A stretch of DNA of 64,000 bases from Bacillus sp. Marseille-Q3570 (GCF_946151055.1 NZ_CAMGYZ010000016.1:32831-96830), one strand, 5' to 3'; counted from the first letter of the stretch, positions 44,528-53,012 are shown. Made by a program: numbers and translations. Notes: a model not told the origin generated them from the sequence alone.

Positions 44528-45139
44528 TCATTGATTCATCATTGCAATTTGCCTCTTAATGACATCTTGGTTCATTGCACCTACAACTTTATATTGAATG
44601 ACACCCTCTTTGTCAATAAAGTAGCTTGTCGGATAACCTGTTACTTCATAGGTATTTGTCACTTTATGCTTCAAATCCATGACAACAGGAAAGGTAAGCT
44701 CGAAATCTTCTTCAACGAATTGTTTGACATCCATTTGGCTTTTTTCAGTCTTTGTCATATTGACCGCTAAAATAACAAAATCTTTATCCTTATTCGCTTC
44801 ATAATACTCCTGCATCTCAGGCATTTCCGCACGACACGGTGGACACCACGTAGCCCAGAAGTTCACGATGATATTTTTACCTTTGAAGTCTGAAAGCTTT
44901 ACAGATTGTCCATCCATTGTTTCTAAAGTGAAGTCTGGGGCGATATTTCCTTGTTTAATTCCGGTTACCTTTTTTGCATCATCATTATCATCCTTGTTCT
45001 CGGAATCGGTTGATGCTGCATTTTGATTCTCATTACTGGTATTTTCTTGCGCACCGCTTCCATTTGTTTGGAAATGATCATAGATTCCCCAGGCGACAAG
45101 CCCTGCCAAAAACACGACCGGTAAGATCTTTTTTATCAT
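44528..45139 (-). CDS. TlpA/ResA-like thiol-disulfide oxidoreductase
   Basis: A 203-residue membrane-anchored thioredoxin-like protein. An N-terminal hydrophobic anchor (about 5-20), an Asn/Asp/Ser-rich linker (about 28-62), then a thioredoxin fold with the active site WATWCPPCRAEMPE (about 98-111) and the cis-proline in TGYPTSYFID. The outer CxxC should be kept reduced by the CcdA protein encoded upstream. ResA relatives act on apocytochrome c; other substrates are possible. Confidence 0.9.
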   Translation of the reverse strand: MIKKILPVVFLAGLVAWGIYDHFQTNGSGAQENTSNENQNAASTDSENKDDNDDAKKVTGIKQGNIAPDFTLETMDGQSVKLSDFKGKNIIVNFWATWCPPCRAEMPEMQEYYEANKDKDFVILAVNMTKTEKSQMDVKQFVEEDFELTFPVVMDLKHKVTNTYEVTGYPTSYFIDKEGVIQYKVVGAMNQDVIKRQIAMMNQ

Positions 45140-45156
45140 CTTTCAGATGCCCCCTT

Positions 45157-45870
45157 TTATGTAGTACTTGATATGACTGTTAGCCAAGCACTGATTTTTT
45201 GAAGTTGTCCTGTGAAAAGCAAGAAGCCTAATATGATCAACATCCAACCACTGATCAGCGATATCTTTGGAAGCCATTTGTTGACTCTTTTTGTAAACGC
45301 TAGAGAGTATGTGATGATGATTGCAATCAGTAAAAATGGGATCGCCATCCCGAGTGAATAGACGATCAGCATGAAAATACCTGTCATCATTGTCCCGGAT
45401 GATCCTGCAAGAATAAGAATGGATGATAACGCGAGTCCGATACAAGGAGACCAGCCTGCTGCGAAAACCATCCCCATCAGGAGGGAACGCCAGCTGTTTT
45501 TTTCCATGGTATGGTCCATACGCATACGCTTTTCACTCATAAATAACTTTAATTTTAAAATTCCTGTCATCTGCATACCGAAGACGATGATGAGCAGACC
45601 GCCTATTTTTGTGAAAAGATCACGAAAATCGGTGAAAAGTTCGCCAAGAAGGCTGGCTGATGCCCCTAAAAGTACAAAAATGATACTGAAACCGATGATG
45701 AACATGATCGATCGGCTTAGAACAATTCGTTTATTGATAGAAATTTTATTATCCTCTATCGTTGAACTAGTGATACTTGCAACATAGGCAGGAATCAATG
45801 GGAAAACGCATGGGGAAAAGAAAGATACAACACCTGCAGTGAATGCGATGAGGACTGTCACTTGTTCCAT
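45157..45870 (-). CDS. ccdA: CcdA-family thiol-disulfide electron transporter
   Basis: A 237-residue membrane protein with six hydrophobic segments and the two cysteine motifs that pass electrons across the membrane: FFSPCVFPLIPAY (Cys21 region) and GWSPCIGLALSS (about residue 145). It should carry reducing power from cytoplasmic thioredoxin to the TlpA-like protein encoded 17 bases downstream. The operon has no other cytochrome c maturation genes. Confidence 0.9.
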   Translation of the reverse strand: MEQVTVLIAFTAGVVSFFSPCVFPLIPAYVASITSSTIEDNKISINKRIVLSRSIMFIIGFSIIFVLLGASASLLGELFTDFRDLFTKIGGLLIIVFGMQMTGILKLKLFMSEKRMRMDHTMEKNSWRSLLMGMVFAAGWSPCIGLALSSILILAGSSGTMMTGIFMLIVYSLGMAIPFLLIAIIITYSLAFTKRVNKWLPKISLISGWMLIILGFLLFTGQLQKISAWLTVISSTT

Positions 45871-45921
45871 CTATATCATGTCACCTCCGCTTCTTGTCTT
45901 CCTTAGCATATCCGGGAAGTG

Positions 45922-46587
45922 TTAAGATTTCATAAAGTTGGTTTTTTTGTGTGACAAAATGATCGCTATGATGCTGACGACAATGTATGTCCATTGACTG
46001 AATGATAACCCGAGCAGTATGGGGATCTGCGGTTTGTAATATGAAAGTGCTATACTCCCTAAACTGAACCACATCAAGATCTCCGGCCATAAAGGCTTGT
46101 CCGCTTTATATTTCACAACCCAATATGCTAACAGGCTGAGGTACAAGACGATTTCGAACAACCATACGATGGAAAACGGCTGGTCGAGCATCAGTCTCCC
46201 AAGCGTGTATGTACATAACGCTGTCAATAAAGTCAGCAACGTCATATCCATATAGACCGAAAAACCCAATGCCTCTTTTTTTGAACGTAAAAATAAATAC
46301 AGCAGAACTGCAATGAAACCGAGTACTACACCTTTCTCTCCGCCAGTAAAATAAAGTAGTGCTATTGGATTCTGAAACGTCTGGAATAGATGAAAAACGG
46401 CATAGCTCCCTTTCCATACAAGTAGAAACACCATAGCAGCGTTCCAAACCGATTCTATGACACGAGGGTCTATGCCTTTCACTTTCGTCAATACTTTCAC
46501 TACAAGGTAGCTCACAAGCGCAGCTACAACATACAAAATCCATTTCTCTTTGATCATCAAAGGACCGATGAACCAAACATCCTCCAT
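45922..46587 (-). CDS. Seven-segment membrane protein heading the redox operon
   Basis: A 221-residue integral membrane protein with about seven hydrophobic segments (for example WILYVVAALVSYLVVKVL and VLGFIAVLLYLFL). It has charged loops with KYKADKP and ends HKKTNFMKS. I do not recognise the family; there is some general likeness to prolipoprotein diacylglyceryl transferase-like proteins but no catalytic motif. First gene of the operon. ATG 46587 follows GAGGGGGG; a frame extension to 46614 is not needed. Confidence 0.75.
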   Translation of the reverse strand: MEDVWFIGPLMIKEKWILYVVAALVSYLVVKVLTKVKGIDPRVIESVWNAAMVFLLVWKGSYAVFHLFQTFQNPIALLYFTGGEKGVVLGFIAVLLYLFLRSKKEALGFSVYMDMTLLTLLTALCTYTLGRLMLDQPFSIVWLFEIVLYLSLLAYWVVKYKADKPLWPEILMWFSLGSIALSYYKPQIPILLGLSFSQWTYIVVSIIAIILSHKKTNFMKS

Positions 46588-46647
46588 TTGAAATCCCCCC
46601 CTCTCAAAAAACACTCTACCACCTTATTATAAAGAAATGATAAAGAT

Positions 46648-46757
46648 GGTGCCTGGCACCGTTTCAGACCCCTTGAGCCACATGAGATTACAAACAGTGC
46701 CAGGCACCAACTGAGAACCCTTGCCGGAGAAGGGCCGAATTGTCGTGCCTGGCACCG
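46648..46757. repeat. Palindromic repeat family R3, copies 2 and 3
   Basis: Three palindromes: GGTGCCTGGCACCG (46648-46661), GTGCCAGGCACC (46697-46708) and CGTGCCTGGCACCG (46744-46757). The part from 46697 repeats the unit at 42697-42758, including ACCCTTGCCGGAGAAGGGCC. It lies immediately upstream of the redox operon. Confidence 0.75.
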
Positions 46758-46760
46758 AGA

Positions 46761-46982
46761 TCATATTAGTGAAGTTGCGGAGAAGAAGCTTTTGTAGTAA
46801 ATTGCTCGTGATTTATGGAAATATTGCAGCTCTGCGTATTTATAGTATGCTGTGGAATTTCCTGCATAAGCCATCTTATGACGTTCATAATGTTCGGCTA
46901 ATGCTGCATGCTTCAAGAACTGTAGTTGAGCTTCTTGAACTGATTTTGGCTGTTGGGATTGCATTTGGCGATAATGATCCAT
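46761..46982 (-). CDS. Small hypothetical protein
   Basis: A 73-residue basic protein rich in Tyr, Gln, Ala and His (HAALAEHYERHKMAYAGNST), likely helical, without signal or membrane segment. AGGGGGA precedes ATG 46982. Its end runs into repeat R3, and the last few residues may derive from it. Function unknown. Confidence 0.6.
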   Translation of the reverse strand: MDHYRQMQSQQPKSVQEAQLQFLKHAALAEHYERHKMAYAGNSTAYYKYAELQYFHKSRAIYYKSFFSATSLI

Positions 46983-47045
46983 TTTCCGTCCCCCTTGTGA
47001 CATATTGCTTCATTTTATGAATAACAGGGTTGTATTGTATCAAAG

Positions 47046-47080
47046 GACAAAAAAAAGAAGCCGGCATGTGCCGTGCTCCT
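47046..47080 (-). terminator. Terminator of the 48-residue basic protein gene
   Basis: On the minus strand an imperfect stem (AAGGAGCACGGC with GCCGGCTTC) is followed by eight T residues, directly behind the stop codon at 47082. Confidence 0.65.
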
Positions 47081-47081
47081 T

Positions 47082-47228
47082 CTATCGTGGGTTTAAGAAT
47101 GTTTGTTTATATTCGGGTTTTCTTCTTGGACCATCGTTTGGTTTAAGTAGAATTTTGTTAGATTTGCGGGGATTGGATGTATAGGTTGTTTTGTCGGGCT
47201 TATGGTCCAACGACTTTACAACTTGCAT
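47082..47228 (-). CDS. Small basic proline-rich protein (48 residues)
   Basis: ATG at 47228, five bases after AGGGAGGG, opens a 48-codon frame (MQVVKSLDHKPDKTTYTSNP to the end QTFLNPR) followed at once by a terminator-like hairpin. It is Lys/Arg/Pro/Asn rich with no hydrophobic stretch. The good binding site and the terminator argue for a real gene. No family recognised. Confidence 0.6.
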   Translation of the reverse strand: MQVVKSLDHKPDKTTYTSNPRKSNKILLKPNDGPRRKPEYKQTFLNPR

Positions 47229-47398
47229 TATTATCCCTCCCTAACTTGACATGGTGTATAGTACATACCCTTTATTAATTCTATTAAAACATCTTTTTCG
47301 ACTTTTTATAAAAAACTTATTATTTTTTCACTTAAATTGTTGATATCCGCGAAACACATCCTCCATAAACCAACTAAATAGTTGTAAAAATGATCCTC

Positions 47399-48298
47399 TT
47401 AAGTCGTGATATGAACATTTTCAATGAAGTTCTTCATTTCTTCAATCTCAGCTACAGAATATAAATCCGCTCTTCCTTCTATTTCTTTGACGAAAAATTC
47501 ATAGAGCGGTTCAACCTGATCAAAGACGAGAGGAACAACATTTGATGAGTAGTTAATAAGATTCGTATTATTGTTGATATAGAGGATAGGCGTCATATGA
47601 ATATTCCCATAATGCTGCTCAAGCAACGCGTTAATTGTCTTATAGCCGATCATTACCTGTTTGGTTGGTTCATCAATCGAACGCACCTTCAACTCAGAAG
47701 GATGATTCTCATTATGGGAATAGATAATCGTCTTTTCAGTTTCTTTTTCATCTGGTGAAAAAAGATTATCATGGAGGAATGGGAACTCCGTAGCTTTTTC
47801 TTTCGAAATTCCATATAAAATTTTCCCCTCCCAATTTTTCGTATTGATAAGGTAAATTCCTGTCTTCATCACAATCAAGTGATCGATTTTCGTTGACTGT
47901 ACCTCTCCATCAGCCGTTTTATATGGAATGAACACATTGGCCATCATCAACATCTGCAATGAATCGATTTTTCCATTCGAAACAAGTTTTTTCTTAAGAT
48001 CAGTCAATATTTTATGTGTATGGATTTCACTCGAACTTCGAGAGAATTTTTCGACACTATGGATATATTCTTTAAAGTCATTGATCTTCAACTCATAACT
48101 TTCCTTGACGTTCTCAACCTCTGATTCCTTCTCTTTCTTAAAATTAGTTTCGATCTCTGCAATGCTGGCAGTCGCTTTCATTTGATATTCTTCTATCATT
48201 TCGTCATAATCCCTATGCTTCTTCTTCACAAATAATAATAATCCAATTACGATGCAAATTAATACGAGAATGATGGCGATAAAAAATATAGTCTCCAT
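47399..48298 (-). CDS. Membrane-anchored NERD-domain-like protein, copy 1
   Basis: A 299-residue protein: N-terminal membrane segment (about 3-24), a long charged coiled-coil-like region (about 28-95), then a nuclease-related (NERD-like) domain, seen in KIDHLIVMKTGIYLINTKNWEGKILYG (about 150-176). NERD domains resemble Holliday-junction resolvase-type nucleases, but activity is unproven. Its neighbour is a paralog in tandem. ATG 48298 has GGAGAGGAAA upstream. Confidence 0.72.
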   Translation of the reverse strand: METIFFIAIILVLICIVIGLLLFVKKKHRDYDEMIEEYQMKATASIAEIETNFKKEKESEVENVKESYELKINDFKEYIHSVEKFSRSSSEIHTHKILTDLKKKLVSNGKIDSLQMLMMANVFIPYKTADGEVQSTKIDHLIVMKTGIYLINTKNWEGKILYGISKEKATEFPFLHDNLFSPDEKETEKTIIYSHNENHPSELKVRSIDEPTKQVMIGYKTINALLEQHYGNIHMTPILYINNNTNLINYSSNVVPLVFDQVEPLYEFFVKEIEGRADLYSVAEIEEMKNFIENVHITT

Positions 48299-48480
48299 AA
48301 ACAATTTCCTCTCCATTTGTCCTTTTTATTTATAGACTTCGAGAAAACCTTTAAAGCTTAGTTCGTATCATTCACATTAAAGGGATTGAAATAAAAAAGC
48401 CCCTCCCTGAAAATGGTTGAGACCTTTGTCAAAATGACATGTTTTATAGCGGATTTTCATTATCATGCTGTTGGGTTCGT

Positions 48481-49383
48481 TCAATAACCAATACTTAGGC
48501 TTTCTATTACATTTTTTATCTTTTCCAATTCAAACTCTGAATGAATCTTATTTCCTTCTTTCAATTGTTTCAAAAAGAATTGATGAAGTTTTGATTTATC
48601 GTCAAACACGTAAGGGGTTTTAGAGTGTGAATAATTAACAAAATTGTATTCATCATGATCAAAATAAAGGATAGGTACAGTAGAAAAATGACCTAATTGG
48701 TTTTCAAGTAATTGATTGAGAGCGGCAACTCCCGTCATAACATGTTTCTTCGGATCATCAACTGGAATTACATTCAATCCGTTTAAATTCTCTCTATCTT
48801 TCCTAAGTACAATGGTTTTTTCACTCTGAACTTCCTCCGAAGGAAAAAGATGATCGAGAATGAGTGATAAGTCTTTTGCTTTTCCTTTTGTTACACCATA
48901 CAATACATCCCCAGTGAATTCATTTGTATCAATGATGTATACTCCGGTCCTCATTATTACAATATGATCGATTTTTACAGGGTATATTTCTCCGTCAGTT
49001 GTTTTATTTGGCAAAAAAACATTAGACAAGATTTTCATTTGCCCCTTTTTGATTGCATAATCAGCAACCAATTCTTTCTTTATTTCGGTCAATATATTAT
49101 GTGTATTCGCTTCACTTGTCGTTCTAGAGAGCTTTTCTACGGTATGAACATATCTCTTATATTCTTTTATTTTACTTTCATAACTTTCCTTGACCTTATC
49201 TGCCACCTTTTCTTTCTCTTGCAAAAGATCATTTTCAACTTTAGTAAGACTTGCGACCGCTTCTGTTTGGAACTCTTCAATCATTTCATCATAATCGACA
49301 TGTTTTTTCTTAATAAACACGAGCAGTCCGAAGATAATACACATCAGTACTAGAATTACTCCAAGAAAAATTAGCGTATCCAT
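48481..49383 (-). CDS. Membrane-anchored NERD-domain-like protein, copy 2
   Basis: A 300-residue paralog of the previous protein with the same plan: membrane segment (about 4-23), KKKHVDYDEMIEEFQTEAVASL coiled coil, and NERD-like KIDHIVIMRTGVYIIDTNEFTGDVLYG (about 142-168). In copy 1 the motif ends NTKNWEGKI; here it reads NTNEFTGDV, losing the conserved Lys and Trp, so this copy may have lost any nuclease function. The gap of about 180 bases between the two may hold a separate promoter. Confidence 0.72.
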   Translation of the reverse strand: MDTLIFLGVILVLMCIIFGLLVFIKKKHVDYDEMIEEFQTEAVASLTKVENDLLQEKEKVADKVKESYESKIKEYKRYVHTVEKLSRTTSEANTHNILTEIKKELVADYAIKKGQMKILSNVFLPNKTTDGEIYPVKIDHIVIMRTGVYIIDTNEFTGDVLYGVTKGKAKDLSLILDHLFPSEEVQSEKTIVLRKDRENLNGLNVIPVDDPKKHVMTGVAALNQLLENQLGHFSTVPILYFDHDEYNFVNYSHSKTPYVFDDKSKLHQFFLKQLKEGNKIHSEFELEKIKNVIESLSIGY

Positions 49384-49557
49384 AGCAAAACCCTTCCCCT
49401 ATTGATTTCTTTTATAGATTTCGTGGTCTCCTGGTTTGATTAGGTTCGTCTTAAGAAAATTGGTTTGTATTTACATGGAAGCAAATTGCTTAGACTCTCT
49501 TTTACAATCAGGATAAAAAGAGGGAGATCAGTTCATCCCTCTTTGCCGTTGGCACAT

Positions 49558-49805
49558 TTCTAAAAGATTGTTGCTTTTGAGTCATTTTTAAAAAATCACC
49601 TTGCGCAATTTGATTTGAGAGCAAGGTGCGAGACTCCTCGAAAATGAAAATCGCATATTCTTCGTGCGATGTAACGCTGCCGAAGCTTCCCTTGTCCTGC
49701 GGGATCATCGGGACAGGTGAGACCATTCCATGTCGCAAGTCGACGAGTGGGCTCACCGCACGCCCCGTGGAAAGCGAGCATCCTGGAGCGGAAATCAACG
49801 ACTTT
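49558..49805. repeat. MITE-like repeat family R2, copy 2
   Basis: Left end AAGATTGTTGCTTTTGAGTC, left block with AAATCACCTTGCGCAA (49593 onward) and GAGAGCAAGGTGCGAGA, variable middle, and right block CGACGAGTGGGCTCACCGCA to GGAGCGGAAATCAACG (49741-49800). Apparent frames here (49508-49798) are not credible. Confidence 0.7.
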
Positions 49806-49811
49806 TAAAGA

Positions 49812-49925
49812 AAACTTGGCGGGACCAAGCCTTTTGTAGGTCGAGCCTTAGTTGCCCTTATACTGAAGAAAGTATTTTTTACTTTCTTTAAGTGCAAGAG
49901 CAACAACGTTTGCGAAAACAGCCTT
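49812..49925. repeat. Interspersed repeat family R5, copy 2
   Basis: AAAGAAAACTTGGCGGGACC, AAGCCTTTTGTAGGTCGAGC, CTTATACTGAAGAAAGTATT and TTTTACTTTCTTTAAGTGCA. It is directly joined to R2 copy 2; AGAGCAACAACGTTTGCGAA follows. Confidence 0.6.
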
Positions 49926-49936
49926 GTCGTTTGCTC

Positions 49937-50866
49937 CTAACTATCAAAGTCCAAGTGCTTTTTCAGCCCATCAGAAACAGTACGGAGCTTTTCTTTATCA
50001 GGCACATAATAATAGGTACCTTTTATTTTTTTGTCCGCTCCGTCTATTTTGTGCTGCTTTATGTTTTCACGAGCATTCTTATAATTCGATTGAACCTTCC
50101 ACATATCATTGAATGTTAAATTCGTTTTAACATTATGTTCGACAACTTTTACGATTTCACCGAATTTCGTTATGGAAGATATATGCGCTCCTTTATCTAT
50201 CACTGCTTCAATCACTTTACGTTGACGGATTTGTCGCCCGAAGTCACCACGTGGATCTTGCTTCCTCATCCGGGCATATATCAACGCTTCTTCACCGTTC
50301 AGCCTTATTTGGCCTTTTGGAAAGTCCATCTTTTTATAAGTGAAAGTTGAATTATTAGTATTGAAATCCAAGTCATTATTAACCTCGATGCCCCCAACTG
50401 CATCGACGATTTGTACAAAGCTTTTCATATTGACCTTCACATAATAATCCACTGGAACATCTAAGAGATTTTCAACAGAGGCAATCGTCATCGCAGCCCC
50501 TCCAACATGATAAGCAGAGTTGATTTTATCTTCAGCACCTTTTACCTTGGTGTAGGTATCACGCGGGATACTTACCATATGCGTTGATTTAGAATGAGGA
50601 TTGATGGTCAATAAGATCAACGAATCTGATCGCCCTCGCTTTTCACCAGCTGCTTTATCGATCCCCATTACGAGTATGGAAATCGGATCACCTTTCTTGA
50701 GATCGATCTGATCATGGTGTTCTTCGAATCTGGGATTTCTTTCAATATCGATATCTTCATGTATACTTGATGAAGCAGACGTCAGGAATTGCCATGCAAA
50801 ACTTCCTGCACCCAAAGTCACTACAGTACTGAACGTTAATATAAATAAAATCATTTTCTTAAACAT
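49937..50866 (-). CDS. LytR-CpsA-Psr (LCP) family cell wall polymer ligase
   Basis: A 309-residue membrane-anchored protein: N-terminal segment (about 5-27), then the LCP domain with ISILVMGIDKAAGEKRGRSDSLILLTIN (about 66-93), MVSIPRDTYTKVKG and the arginine-rich ARMRKQDPRGDFGRQIRQR (about 202-220). LCP enzymes attach teichoic acids or capsule polymers to peptidoglycan. Located 86 bases after the GT2 synthase, so it may anchor its product. ATG 50866 is used; an upstream GTG lies within the binding site GGGTGAGAG. Confidence 0.88.
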   Translation of the reverse strand: MFKKMILFILTFSTVVTLGAGSFAWQFLTSASSSIHEDIDIERNPRFEEHHDQIDLKKGDPISILVMGIDKAAGEKRGRSDSLILLTINPHSKSTHMVSIPRDTYTKVKGAEDKINSAYHVGGAAMTIASVENLLDVPVDYYVKVNMKSFVQIVDAVGGIEVNNDLDFNTNNSTFTYKKMDFPKGQIRLNGEEALIYARMRKQDPRGDFGRQIRQRKVIEAVIDKGAHISSITKFGEIVKVVEHNVKTNLTFNDMWKVQSNYKNARENIKQHKIDGADKKIKGTYYYVPDKEKLRTVSDGLKKHLDFDS

Positions 50867-50879
50867 TAATTCTCTCACC

Positions 50880-50955
50880 CGCTAAAGAAAACTTATCAAA
50901 GCCAAGCCTTGGGCGTAGGCAGAGCCAGTAGTTGCACTTATACTGAAAAAACTCA
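50880..50955. repeat. Interspersed repeat family R5, copy 3
   Basis: AAGAAAACTTATCAAAGCCA, AGCCTTGGGCGTAGGCAGAG and GTTGCACTTATACTGAAAAA; it fills the gap between the LCP and GT2 genes and ends inside the GT2 stop region. Confidence 0.55.
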
Positions 50956-52344
50956 TGCTGCGTGCCTGGAGTCAGTATGATAATTCCGCCCCGTCCGCTT
51001 AACTTTGTTCCACTTTCTGTTAAAGAAATAAGAAATACTACCATACATTACAAAATACATCGTTACAAAACGATAAACAAAAATATCAAAAATAAGCGCT
51101 GATATTAAACGGAAACTATCTTTCCATTCAAATGAAAACCCGTAATGCCTACCAATCGCAATGGCTACCAGATCGTATACTAGACCAAAGACAAAAAGCC
51201 AAAACAAATAAAAAAACACGTAATTCAAATAAGAATTTTCAGGGTCGTGTAACATGTTCATAAGCATTATGCCTGTCATTACGAAAGAAGCAAGGGTTCC
51301 AACCAGGAACGTTTCGAAAATATAGAAGAAAGATACGGCTTTAGTAAATAACGTTTTACCAAAGAAAGAACGGAAATGAACAACGCAATCGATATATGCT
51401 TTTTGCCACCGTAAACGTTGCTTGGTCAAATCTTTCCATGTCTCGGGTAATTCGGTATAACCAACAGCATCTGCTATAAAACTGATCCTCAGATTTTTAT
51501 GTTTAGCCATATATTTATGGACTCGCAAGGTAATGTCAATATCTTCACCAATTGTTTTTCGATAACCGCCTACATCTAATAAAACCTGTTTTCTAAAAAT
51601 CCCAAACGCTCCTGATATGACTGCCAAAGCTTTAAAACGTACAAGGGAAAGTTTTGAGATATAAAATGCTTTTAAGAAATCTAATACCTGGACACGTACC
51701 AGCATATTTGCAAAACGTAAAGACAAGCGGTTCAATGGTTTATTCGTTTTTGTCTGTAAAACGTGGACCATCCCGCCTGCTGCAACTACACCCTCATCCT
51801 TCATCACATCGTTGACAGCCGATAATGCATTATCAGCAAGAATCGTATCTGCATCCAATGTAATGACCACATCATTTCTTGCATATTCTATACCTGCATT
51901 CAAGGCGTCGGCTTTTCCGCCATTCATCTTATCGATTACATAGATATTAGGGTACAGTCCTGACTGATAGGTCCCCTCTATCCTCTCATGAATGAGCTTA
52001 CTAATTGAAGACATCGAGCATGGTGTAAGCAGGAGTAATTCCTTCATAAAGGTCATTGTATCGTCTGTAGAACCGTCATTAATATAAATGACTTCAAATT
52101 GTGAATAGGATAATTCTTTCATACTCTCGATTGAAGTCTTTAAAATCCTTGTTTCGTTATAACAGGGAATCAATATGCTTATTCCCTTTTCCTCTTCATA
52201 TCCATGATCGATCATCCATTTTTTCAATTCAGGATCTCGTCTGATCCGCTCATTATGCTCACGAAACCAGGGTAGACAATGATATAAATGTAATACCGGA
52301 AAGGTGACACTTAATAAGAAAAATAATGCGATAAGTATTTCCAA
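50953..52344 (-). CDS. Family 2 processive glycosyltransferase (polysaccharide synthase)
   Basis: About 463 residues: an N-terminal membrane segment, a GT-A domain (ISILIPCYNE near residue 56; NDGSTDDT; TLDADT as the DxD site near 163; GEDIDIT as catalytic region near 268; QRLRW as the Q-x-x-R-W motif near 312) and four C-terminal membrane segments. This is the plan of hyaluronan- and poly-N-acetylglucosamine-type synthases. Polymer unknown. Start uncertain: AAGGAG lies eight bases before TTG 52344; a GTG at 52353 is in frame but overlaps the site. Confidence 0.87.
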   Translation of the reverse strand: MEILIALFFLLSVTFPVLHLYHCLPWFREHNERIRRDPELKKWMIDHGYEEEKGISILIPCYNETRILKTSIESMKELSYSQFEVIYINDGSTDDTMTFMKELLLLTPCSMSSISKLIHERIEGTYQSGLYPNIYVIDKMNGGKADALNAGIEYARNDVVITLDADTILADNALSAVNDVMKDEGVVAAGGMVHVLQTKTNKPLNRLSLRFANMLVRVQVLDFLKAFYISKLSLVRFKALAVISGAFGIFRKQVLLDVGGYRKTIGEDIDITLRVHKYMAKHKNLRISFIADAVGYTELPETWKDLTKQRLRWQKAYIDCVVHFRSFFGKTLFTKAVSFFYIFETFLVGTLASFVMTGIMLMNMLHDPENSYLNYVFFYLFWLFVFGLVYDLVAIAIGRHYGFSFEWKDSFRLISALIFDIFVYRFVTMYFVMYGSISYFFNRKWNKVKRTGRNYHTDSRHAA

Positions 52345-52572
52345 CAAAAACACTCCTTAAGGCAAAACACAAATAGAAACTATTCTGCCTTAATAATAGT
52401 TCCTAAAAGAATGTATATTTTAGTGGGTAATTAGTCGAAAGAATACGAAACACCTATCCCAAATCAACACTTTCGTGGTAAATATGTATTAGATAATAAG
52501 TTAAAAATGGCAATTTGACCTTCAAGAGGAAAGGCAAGTCATCGCTTGGATCAGGGACTTTTACATGAGTTT

Positions 52573-52860
52573 TCAAATTTTATCAAAATGGATGATTATA
52601 GCCAAAACAACAAACCCCAGAACAATCTTAATAGCACCATAAATAGGAAAGTAAATTTTGATACTGTAATCAGGAATTGAAAAAATCGTATTCGCTACAA
52701 TGTTCTTCTGGATGCTCTCAATATTGTTATCCTCATCCAAAGATCGTGCACGGATCTGGACCTTTTCTTTCCATCTGTGAAGCCAATACGGCAAATAATA
52801 AGGAGCTGCAAGTAGGAGAGTACCCATCAACCAATAATAAATAACCAAACATAAGATCAT
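52573..52860 (-). CDS. Small membrane protein beside the GT2 synthase
   Basis: A 95-residue protein with two membrane segments (about 3-23 and 71-90) and a charged middle loop (RWKEKVQIRARSLDEDNNIES). Upstream of the GT2 gene on the same strand with a gap of about 220 bases that has no other gene. Possibly an accessory of polymer synthesis; family not recognised. Confidence 0.6.
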   Translation of the reverse strand: MILCLVIYYWLMGTLLLAAPYYLPYWLHRWKEKVQIRARSLDEDNNIESIQKNIVANTIFSIPDYSIKIYFPIYGAIKIVLGFVVLAIIIHFDKI

Positions 52861-53012
52861 TGAACATCACCTTGAAATAGACATCAAAATCGTTTCGTTC
52901 TATAGGATGGTCGATATGATGAAGTCATATTCAGTTTCAAGTTTTCTTAAAGAAAACTTGGCAAGCCAAACATTACAAACTTGATCAGACATCAACAGTT
53001 TTATTGAAGCTG

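Noticed and set aside
49508..49798. 96-codon frame with the same N-terminus as the frame at 31 kb
   Set aside because: The likeness comes from the shared right block of repeat R2; the rest differs and there is no binding site.
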